A stretch of DNA of 64,000 nt, from positions 7,878,001-7,942,000 of the forward strand of contig NZ_CP152413.1 of assembly GCF_038967635.1 (NCBI RefSeq), written 5' to 3'. Below, in pieces: positions 57,764 through 64,000 of the stretch. The notes below the pieces were generated by a model that saw only the letters and a program-made list of their open reading frames with translations, did no database searches and was not told the DNA's origin. Made by a program: the position numbers and the translations under genes. How positions within the stretch are numbered: the stretch's first letter is position 1; the number at the start of each line of letters is the position of its first letter. The stretch comes from Bradyrhizobium sp. B124. GTDB lineage: Bacteria > Pseudomonadota > Alphaproteobacteria > Rhizobiales > Xanthobacteraceae.

Positions 57764-59358
57764 TCAGGCGGCGTGGTTCCATGGCATAAGCGCGTCGATT
57801 TCGCTGCTCGGCCAGCCGTTGGCGATACGCTGAAGTGTTAGGCTGAGCCAAGCGAATGGATCGACGTTGTTCATTTTCGCTGTCTGCAGCAGCGTTGCGA
57901 TGGTTGCCCAGGTTCGTCCGCCGCCGTCGCTGCCCGCGAAGAGGCTATTCTTTCTCGTAATTGTTTGTGGCCGGATGGCGCGTTCGACGATGTTGGAGTC
58001 GAGCTCAATGCGGCCGTCGGTGAGGAAGCGTTCGAAGATGGCACGGCGCGAGACGGCATAGCGGATCGCCTCGGCCAGTTTTGATTTGCCGGAGATCCGC
58101 CGCAAAGTCTGCTGCCAGAGGTCGAAGAGATCTGCGACGACCGCCGCGGAGGCTTGCTGACGCGCGGCAACGCGAGCGTCGGGGCTTTGCCCGCGCACGG
58201 TCTTCTCGACCTGCCAGAGCCTTGCCATCCGCTCGACCGTCGTCGTTGCCACTTTCGAGCTCCCTGCCACATGCAGCTCGTAGAACTTGCGTCTGCTGTG
58301 TGACCAGCAGCCAGCCAATGTGATGCCATCATTGCCGCGATCGGGGCGCGCCAACTTGTTATAGGCGGCATAGCCATCCACTTGCAGGATGCCCCGATAA
58401 CCATTGAGATGGCGGACCGCGCATTCGCCGGAGCGGCTGTCTTCGAAGCGATAAGCCACCATCGGGGGACCGCTGCGGCCAAAGGTTCGTCATCTCTGGC
58501 ATAGGCCCATAAGTAGGCCGTTTTCGTCGATCCGGAGCCGGGAGCGAGCGTCGGCAAGGTGGTTTCGTCGGCAAAGACCCGTTCGGCCTTCTTGACCTCG
58601 CTGAAGACGTAGTCGGCCACGATCTCCAGCTCGAAGCCGAGCTTGCCCATCCATTGCGCCATCAACTGGCGGTCGAGTTCGACCTTGTCGCGGGCGTAGA
58701 TGGCCTCCTGCCGGTAGAGCGGCTGGCCATCGGCATATTTGGCGACGGCGATCTGGGCCAGAAGCGCTTCCGTCGGAATGCCTCCTTCAATGATATGGAC
58801 CGGGGCCGGCGCCTGGATCACGCCGTCCTCGTTCTTGAACGCGTACTTGGGACGGCGCGTAACGATCACACGGAACTTCACCGGCACCACATCCAGACGC
58901 TCCGACACGTCCTCGCCGATCAGCACCTTCTGCTTGCCGGCATGCTCAGCCAGCTCTTCCGGCTCAATGACCGTTTCGATCCGTTCCAGATGGGGCGCAA
59001 AGCCCTTGCGCCGACGCGGTGCACGCTTGCCGTCCGCCTGCTCACGGCCCTTGCTGACCTGGGCCTTGATCGCAGCGATGCCGGTCTCGATTTCCTCGAA
59101 GACAAAGGTCTGCTGTTCATCGTCACCGTTCGCAGAGCCGAGCTTTTCCGATCGTCGGCCGAACCGGGCGCGGTCGAAGGCCTTCAGGATCTGCGTCAGC
59201 CGCGCGATGCGCGCATCGGCATCGGCGTTGCGCGCCCTGAGATCGGCGACTTCGCTCTCCAGAGCATCGGCGCGGGCCGCCTTCTCGGCCATGGCAAGTA
59301 CCATGGCCTTCAGCGTCTCTATGTCATTCGGGAGGCTGAGATCGGGCGGCGGCGTCAT
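57764..59358 (-). pseudogene. tnpC: IS66 TnpC transposase with one frameshift
   Basis: The first frame runs from MTPPPDLSLPNDIETLKAMV through the coiled coil, FGRRSEKLG, the zinc-finger-like region (IETVIEPEELAEHAGKQKVL), AQIAVAKYADGQPLYRQEAI and VFADETTLPTLAPGSGSTKT to about 58465, where one base is missing. The second frame continues with MVAYRFEDSRSGECAVRHLN, YRGILQVDGYAAYNKLA (catalytic Asp), and IELDSNIVERAIRPQTITRK with the Glu, ending ALMPWNHAA. The two frames together make a normal-length TnpC, so this copy is probably unable to transpose alone unless the frameshift is bypassed. Confidence 0.85.
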
Positions 59359-59432
59359 TGGCCCGACCCGAGCACATTTTGCCCCGGTTCTCTTGCCCTT
59401 TCAGCTCACTGATTCACTTCGCCGCAGCGCTT

Positions 59433-59777
59433 TTACCCAACAATCTCCGGCGGCTTGACCGCCACGGTCCGGACCCGCTTCCAGTCCATTCCATCCACCA
59501 GTGCCATCAACTGCGCAGGATTCATCTGCACCCGATGATGCCCGATCCGCGGCCAGCAGAACTTCGCCTTTTCAAGCCGTTTTAAATAGAGGCACACGCC
59601 GGAGCCATTCCACCATACGATCTTTATTCTGTCGGCTCTTTTGGCCCGGAAGACATAAAGCGCACCGTCGAACGGATCTGAGCCCGCATCGCGCACCAGC
59701 GCAACAAGGCCATCGATACCCTTGCGGAAGTCGACTGGATGGCTGGCCAGGAACACCTTCACACCAGAGGGGATCAT
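59433..59777 (-). CDS. tnpB: IS66-family TnpB accessory protein (copy 2)
   Basis: 114 residues, the same protein as at 10376-10720, with PVDFRKGIDGLVALVRDAGS and IKIVWWNGSGVCLYLKRLE. It overlaps tnpA by four bases. Confidence 0.87.
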   Translation of the reverse strand: MIPSGVKVFLASHPVDFRKGIDGLVALVRDAGSDPFDGALYVFRAKRADRIKIVWWNGSGVCLYLKRLEKAKFCWPRIGHHRVQMNPAQLMALVDGMDWKRVRTVAVKPPEIVG

Positions 59778-60157
59778 GCCGAACGGACCGCCGGGATCAC
59801 CCGCTGCAAGTGCGCCTCGTCAACATCCACGCCGGCGCGCACGACCACCTCGCCAATCGCAATTTCGATCACCGCGCCTGCCACAGAAGCCACCACACCC
59901 TCGCAACTCGAGGGCCGCGAGCGATAATGCCGCTCGGCCCGAGCATCACGGCGCCAGGCGAACAGCTGCGACGGGTGAATGCCGATCCGGCGGGCGATCG
60001 CCGAGACGCTCGCGCCAGGCTCCAGCGCCTCTGTCACAACTTGCGCCTTGAACTCGTCCGACCAGCGTCGGCGAAGCTGACGCGGCGCTCCCTCAAGACG
60101 GTCGGCGACCGCTTCGATCATATGGAAGGTTCTAGTTCCAGAACTAGGCGCAGACAT
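59774..60157 (-). CDS. tnpA: IS66-family TnpA helix-turn-helix protein (copy 2)
   Basis: 127 residues with the OrfA-type HTH, the same protein as at 10717-11100. It is the first gene inside the right end of the element. Confidence 0.87.
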   Translation of the reverse strand: MSAPSSGTRTFHMIEAVADRLEGAPRQLRRRWSDEFKAQVVTEALEPGASVSAIARRIGIHPSQLFAWRRDARAERHYRSRPSSCEGVVASVAGAVIEIAIGEVVVRAGVDVDEAHLQRVIPAVRSA

Positions 60158-60525
60158 AGAAGCTCACATCGGCTCACAAACTCAGCAGCCGATAGCCGAT
60201 CGCTCACCCACTCCGCCAGACGGGGTCTCTTTGCCGCTTACAAACCAACGGCGCATGGTCGACCCCACTGCTCCAGGACCTCAGGCGCCCGTGGTTGCAC
60301 AAACGGCGGAATGAGCTTCACCGGCATTCGAGCCACGCTTGCCTGGGCGAAGAGCTCTGTCGGATCACCGTGCAGAAAGGCGGGTTGGACCAGTATTAGC
60401 CCGGTGATCGCGCAACTCTGCACAGCACCTTCCAACAGCTCCAAGGAGCCGTCGATGACGGGCGCCGCGTGCCGGACTTCGTGGCGGAAGGCGTGGGCCT
60501 CGCAGTCAGTCCAGATGGCGCGCAC

Positions 60526-61308
60526 TTGCCGCAGAACGCAACCGGCAGAGCCCCCCTTTGGCTGTGGTTCACTCGAAAGGGCAGGTTGTCGAAGGCTGCC
60601 CGACGGCCGTAGACGCTGTCCAGCCTATGCTCATCCGCGTCGTAGGCGACGCCCCGCTGCGCGTGCGGACAGCGGCGCTCGGCCTCCAAGCCGATACGGC
60701 CGAACCCCAGGAGGGAAATGCTCGCGCGCCATCTCAATACGGCCTCGCTGTAGATGCTCATTTGGCTATCTACCCAAGGCTTCCATCATTGGCTGTTTCT
60801 CCTTATCGCGAACTGGAAATAGGGACAATGCCAGGGAGGAGGCAGATCAATTGTTCGTACGTTTCAGACGGCGTGATGTGTGAGCTCTTCCCGTTGTGTG
60901 CAGACTATCGCTGAGCTCTAAGAGCAGGACAGGGCCAACAACATTCCTCCCAGGCTCGCGGAACCGCGACCAGCCCATATCGTCGTATCTTGGCGCCAAG
61001 ATATCCAATAATACCTTCATGCTTGACAGGCGTCCTGATCAGGCAATAGCGTAATGCGCGGCACATTGCGAGCCGTAGAGCCGTTCGCGTAAAATCATCG
61101 CGTCACGGCAGCGGGATGTGCCAACCACGATCCAAATCGCTGATAGTGTTGTTGAGTGAAGCGGACGGCTCCCGAGAGTTTGTTCTGCGTGAGCTCTTCT
61201 GCTTCCTTAGCTTGACGGGCTCATGGCTCTGCAACGTTCAACTCAAGCCGAACTGTCGCCGGTCCTGCTGCAGGCTGGTGCCATCAAGTGGCCGTCATGT
61301 GAAGAGTG
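60526..61308. other. Region without an intact gene; contains an 18-bp palindrome
   Basis: The minus-strand fragment near 60555-60617 is a paralogue of the one at 57.1 kb. At 60986-61003 there is a perfect 18-bp palindrome, tatcttggcgccaagata, in otherwise non-coding DNA, followed at 61020 by ttgacag. A plus-strand frame at 61116-61652 has no domain and overlaps the regulator gene, so it is not called. Confidence 0.4.
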
Positions 61309-61590
61309 CTATTTCTTCTTGCGACGTGGAGGCGCCGGCTTGCGACCCTTGGGAAGGGTTCTGGGAGTCGTCGCTCCTTTGGGCGGCTGAACAAAGAACT
61401 CGGACAGATGAACACCTAACGTTTCGGCGATACGGTCCAGGAGATCAATTGTCGGATTCTCCGATAGCCGCTCAAGACTGCCCATGTAGGAGCGGTCAAT
61501 GCCGGCATCGTATGCCAATTGCTCTTGCGAAATACCGCGATCTACGCGGATCCGGCGCACATTCCAGGCCACAAGCGCACGAGCTTTCAT
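61309..61590 (-). CDS. XRE-family regulator, QseC-like
   Basis: A 93-residue protein consisting of one HTH_3 (XRE) domain: MKARALVAWNVRRIRVDRGI, SQEQLAYDAGIDRSYMGSLE, RLSENPTIDLLDRIAETLGV, HLSEFF, then a basic Pro/Lys/Arg tail. Size, domain and position divergent from qseM-like genes match QseC of Mesorhizobium ICEMlSymR7A, a repressor/activator that sets qseM expression. ATG 61590 is chosen because the frame upstream (to 61683) is unlike XRE proteins; there is no strong ribosome binding site. The nearest divergent gene is a decayed qseM copy, with the intact one about 665 bases away. Confidence 0.75.
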   Translation of the reverse strand: MKARALVAWNVRRIRVDRGISQEQLAYDAGIDRSYMGSLERLSENPTIDLLDRIAETLGVHLSEFFVQPPKGATTPRTLPKGRKPAPPRRKKK

Positions 61591-61704
61591 GCGCCAAAGC
61601 AGCCATTCGGAAGACCATAAAACCACTGGATATAGCCATACTATTGTGTTAAGTTCGTCCAGGGTGCAGATGAGCCCGCGCAAGGTTCAATGAGAAAGCC
61701 CTCA

Positions 61705-61925
61705 ATGGATCCAGACGTCGTCGCACCAAATGAGCCGGTGCTGACGACCCACGACGAGGATCGGCGACTTCCTGATGTGGAAGCCGATAAGGTGCTCGGA
61801 TGATGCTGACGATCGATCCAGATGGCGAGCGCGCGCTCGCGGAGCGTTCGATAGCCATTTGGCGCGCAAAATAGTTGGCCGACCACGGCTATCGCGGATT
61901 GCTTCGCAGCCGCGCCACCAGATCG
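61705..61925 (+). pseudogene. Decayed qseM-like (DUF2285) gene
   Basis: It starts MDPDVVAPNEPVLTTHDEDR and stops after VEADKVLG; beyond that, other frames give LTIDPDGERA, AFDSHLARK and LADHGYRGLLR. These line up in order with the intact protein at 62255 (PQLTQYDEQH, EADKADW, IDPAREPARA, AFESHLARAKW, THGYRDLLRG). A small deletion and frame changes inactivate it; the codon for the conserved Trp is TAG in one frame. Confidence 0.7.
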
Positions 61926-62254
61926 CAAAGCCCGTCGCCTGGAGTTCGCAAGTGAGAATAGAAGTAGTCGCAGCCAAGATATCGACCAGCGAGGCTCGTG
62001 TAATGCCGCTAAATCGCACGCACCGGTCCCGCCAGGCGAGCAAGAAGCGAACCCATGCCGGACGCAGCGTCCGTTCATCGTGCTCTGGAGCGATATCGTT
62101 GGAAGTAACGACAGGAGTCGCAGCGCCAGGGTATCTTGTGCCAGCCAATGAATAGACGTTTGGCAGGAAATTTTCCTTCAGATGATTCGGATCGCTACGT
62201 AAACACCTGAATTCGCCTATCATGGTCTTTTCAGTATGGTAGGAGTTCCAAGCC
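61926..62254. other. Spacer between decayed and intact qseM-like genes
   Basis: No recognised gene. A minus-strand frame across it reads RTLRPAWVRFLLAWRDRCVR but has no domain I know. The final bases carry taggag before the GTG start of the next gene. Confidence 0.3.
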
Positions 62255-62524
62255 GTGCCGCCCGATCCCAAGGTTGCAGATTTTGCGCCCGACGCGCCCC
62301 AGCTCACACAGTACGACGAGCAACACGCCATCACTTATATGCGTCTCCTCGATGCCGAAGCCGACAAGGCTGATTGGCGCGAGGTCGCGCGCATCGTGCT
62401 TTGTATTGATCCCGCCCGAGAACCAGCCCGCGCCCGCCGTGCTTTCGAGAGCCATCTGGCTCGCGCCAAATGGGTGACGCGTCACGGCTACCGTGACCTC
62501 CTGCGCGGGGGACCTAAAGAGTGA
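62255..62524 (+). CDS. QseM-like antiactivator (DUF2285 protein)
   Basis: An 89-residue single-domain DUF2285 protein: DEQHAITYMRLLDAEADKAD, WREVARIVLCIDPAREPARA, RRAFESHLARAKWVTRHGYR, DLLRGG. DUF2285 is an HTH-like fold; in ICEMlSymR7A the stand-alone version, QseM, binds the quorum sensor TraR and the activator FseA and so holds conjugative transfer off. Translation starts at GTG 62255 with taggag eleven bases before. It is followed after 174 bases by the fseA-like gene. Identification rests on size, domain and the qseC/fseA neighbourhood. Confidence 0.78.
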   Translation: MPPDPKVADFAPDAPQLTQYDEQHAITYMRLLDAEADKADWREVARIVLCIDPAREPARARRAFESHLARAKWVTRHGYRDLLRGGPKE

Positions 62525-62698
62525 GTAACGAATGCGTTTGGAAACGGGCGATACTTCGTGTCGAGGTTCAATCGCAAAAGTAGAGCGTTCCATCAATTAA
62601 GTGCATCAACACCGAACAAACGCACTGGCACAACCAGAAATCGTCACATTTGTCGGGCTGCAATTCCTCTTGCGTGACCGAACGGGGAAAATGAGACA

Positions 62699-63473
62699 AT
62701 GGCAGGTGCCAACTGGAGATCAGAGCAGGCATATCCTGACGCCCGGAAAGCAGAGACCGCGGACATAGCCTGGGAATGGCTTCGCCGTAATCGGGAGTAC
62801 CAGAAGGACTATAGAATCTTCGTCCGTGGCGGACGGTCCAGCGCGATGGCGGATCACTTCCGCCGGAAGTGGGGGCTTACGTTTCGCGGCTGACCCGCAA
62901 AAGACGTTCGACCAACAGGCTATTTTCTGGGCTCCTGAGGCGCTGTCGACGGTGCTGGCTGTCTCTGCGGCCGCGTCCAAAGAATACGAATTGGACATCG
63001 CCAAACTCGCGGACAGCAAGCTTCGTCATGCGCCGGATGGATGGCATGCAATCGTGCCGCTCGGAGGGGTAAAGCATCGCCTTTGGCTAAGAGAGCTTCC
63101 AGCGAGCGGATCGATGGTTGCGGTCGAGCTGCCGCTCGACCGCAATTTCGATATTCGCTTGCAGGCTGCACGTCGATTTTGGCTGGCGCTCGAACAGCGT
63201 CCCCTTGGACCACCCCCGCTTGCTCTACCGATCCTGACCCGGCGGCGGCTCATTCTCGCTATGCGAGCAGCGGATGGACGGCTGGAAGGAAACAGCTATC
63301 GCCAGATCGCGCAAGGCCTGTTTGGCGCGCATCGCGTTCCCGATCGAGGCTGGAAAACGGACAGTCTGCGCAGCAAGATTATTCGCTTGGTCAAGATAGG
63401 GCTACGTCTCATGCGGGGTGGCTATCGTGCATTGCTCCGTCACAAAGGAAGAGACAGGAACGATGCGTCCTGA
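62699..63473 (+). CDS. FseA-like ICE transfer activator encoded in two frames
   Basis: Two overlapping frames together encode one activator. The first (62699-62893, 64 residues) is the N-terminal DUF6499-type domain: AYPDARKAETADIAWEWLRR, NREYQKDYRIF, HFRRKWGLTF. The second frame continues as AADPQKTFDQQAIFWAPEAL and ends with a DUF2285 domain (ILTRRRLILAMRAADGRLEG, SYRQIAQGLFGAHRVPDRGW, SDSLRSKI-like, MRGGYRALLRHK). A +1 shift at 62882-62885 yields KWGLTFAADPQ, the sequence expected of unsplit homologues, and a protein of about 257 residues. In ICEMlSymR7A, FseA is made from msi172-msi171 by programmed +1 frameshifting and activates excision and transfer genes. Confidence 0.78.
62882..62885 (+). 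promoter_or_regulatory. Candidate programmed +1 ribosomal frameshift site
   Basis: In the first frame the codons are ttt-cgc-ggc-tga. A tRNA-Phe on TTT slipping one base forward re-pairs with TTC, a better match for its anticodon, and reading continues gcg-gct-gac into the second frame. The stop codon follows two codons later. Confidence 0.6.
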
Positions 63474-63858
63474 GCTCTGGCCGATCGCGAGCTACCGCCT
63501 TTCGCCGTGTATGCAGATCCTCGCTCACTGTCATTCACGTCACACTTTGGACGTTGCTGATAAATGGCGTTTCGTCCGTCCCTATCACCGCGAAGCTGGT
63601 CCAATTGTTTTCATACTGTCTGCCCCCGCTGCGGAGGAGTTGCAGTTCGGCGGCAAATGCGCGGCCTCAGTCCCTCCTGGCAGGCACAGCCGGGTGCGGT
63701 TACCCCTGCGCTCGGGCCGCCAGAGTGCCGATGACATTAGCTTGCTCCAGGGGGCGACGAAGCGCTTCGTCAAAGACGTGCATGCAGCCCTCGTTGGAGT
63801 GATGCTGGAATGCCCCAAAAGCGTTGAAGATGCGAATATCGATGCCGCTCTCAGTTAG
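63464..63858 (+). CDS. Hypothetical protein overlapping the end of the fseA-like gene
   Basis: A frame starting MRPELWPIASYRLSPCMQIL whose ATG overlaps the fseA-like stop by ten bases, suggesting translational coupling. The first 60 residues could be real. The rest is antisense to a decayed integrase on the other strand, so the true gene may be truncated. No domain recognised. Confidence 0.3.
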
Positions 63859-64000
63859 TCGTGTCGCGGCGGCCTGACAAAGCATGTGAGGTGCAATGTG
63901 GCGCTTGATGCTCTCGATCCGAGCAAGTTTGTAAGCTCGAAGCGGACCGCGCCGAAAACCTCGTTCATTAAGGAGCAGTGCCCCGTGATCCGATAAGCGA
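63700..64000 (-). pseudogene. Tyrosine recombinase C-terminal end, catalytically damaged, runs off the window
   Basis: Minus strand: HIAPHMLCQAAATRLTESGI, DIRIFNAFGAFQHHSNEGCM, HVFDEALRRPLEQANVIGTL. This lines up with the integrase C-terminus (PHMLRHTAATLLxExGVDIR, LGHSSIxTTxIYTHV, LRATLERA). At the catalytic positions Arg has become Cys, the following His is Gln, and the nucleophilic Tyr is Cys, so the remnant cannot recombine DNA. Confidence 0.65.

Larger units (their letters stand above)
57743..60241 (-). mobile_element. IS66-family element, copy 2, with target duplication
   Basis: 2.5 kb bounded by gtaagcggcaagctgaggcc and ctctttgccgcttac (complement gtaagcggcaaagag) and flanked by perfect 8-bp repeats aaaccaac (57735-57742, 60242-60249). 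It carries tnpA, tnpB and tnpC on the minus strand. It is nearly identical to copy 1, except that here the middle of tnpC is retained but has a single-base frameshift. Confidence 0.92.
57560..60525 (-). pseudogene. Amidohydrolase-like gene interrupted by IS66
   Basis: Joining the DNA on both sides of the IS66 copy restores a minus-strand frame: WTDCEAHAFRHEVRHAAPVI, DGSLELLEGAVQSCAITGLI, LVQPAFLHGDPTEL before the IS, and LALSLDDPDRLAESMEAALQ, LGFHLEVSGGEGRERLIEQL after it. The order resembles small TIM-barrel metal-dependent hydrolases (DxHxHxF start, VQPSFxGTDNS), but the metal-binding start is altered and the end is lost. I hold the family assignment loosely. Confidence 0.4.

Noticed and set aside
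61116..61652. 178-residue plus-strand frame over the XRE regulator
   Set aside because: It overlaps the clear HTH gene on the other strand and has no recognisable domain.
1..64000. CRISPR arrays, tRNA and rRNA genes
   Set aside because: I saw no regularly spaced repeats and no recognisable tRNA or rRNA sequence; all longer repeats are explained by IS copies or the 2.7-kb duplication.

Overview
The window looks like part of a Bradyrhizobium symbiosis island, or a similar integrative and conjugative element (ICE) of a slow-growing rhizobium. The evidence is a Bradyrhizobium-type porin, a NifA/sigma-54 promoter, ICE-control genes resembling the QseC/QseM/FseA system of Mesorhizobium, and a very dense layer of insertion sequences (IS4, IS5, IS21, IS66, IS91, IS110, IS256, IS481, IS630, group II intron, tyrosine-recombinase trio), most of them broken. 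No tRNA, rRNA or CRISPR array was recognised. The species assignment is inference.

Layout. 0.5-1.4 kb: a CmcJ/NvfI-type oxidoreductase. 1.4-6.1 kb: IS remnants with one intact IS4. 6.5-7.2 kb: a short-chain dehydrogenase (SDR). 7.2-12.1 kb: porin and intron scraps, then a four-level nest of IS110 and IS66. 12.4-16.9 kb: two acyl-CoA dehydrogenases, a CaiB-type CoA-transferase and a cupin. 18.1-20.6 kb: a MarR regulator divergent from a porin. 20.6-26.6 kb: mobile debris. 26.6-28.0 kb: an ATP-grasp gene with a sigma-54 promoter and a NifA site. 28.6-33.8 kb: a bifunctional enoyl-CoA hydratase/3-hydroxyacyl-CoA dehydrogenase, a cysteine-less thiolase-like protein, its OB-fold partner, and a TesB thioesterase on the other strand. 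35.3-38.0 and 45.1-47.8 kb: a 2.7-kb duplication carrying a double-domain CoA-transferase, with IS elements and an SDR between the copies. 49.4-56.7 kb: enoyl-CoA hydratase, GNAT-like protein, class-III aminotransferase, alpha-oxoamine synthase and SDR. 57.7-60.2 kb: an IS66 copy. 61.3-64.0 kb: qseC-like, decayed and intact qseM-like genes, a two-frame fseA-like gene and a decayed integrase.

Function. The metabolic genes form dispersed islands of acyl-CoA chemistry: CoA transfer, alpha,beta-dehydrogenation by a paired dehydrogenase, hydration/oxidation, and carbon-carbon cleavage by a thiolase-like/OB-fold pair. The organisation resembles degradation of short side chains on cyclic substrates; the substrate is unknown. 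The block at 51-57 kb looks biosynthetic: an alpha-oxoamine synthase would make an aminoketone that an SDR could reduce. Several genes have truncated paralogues elsewhere in the window (porin, CmcJ-like, GNAT-like, qseM), so the region has been repeatedly duplicated and eroded.
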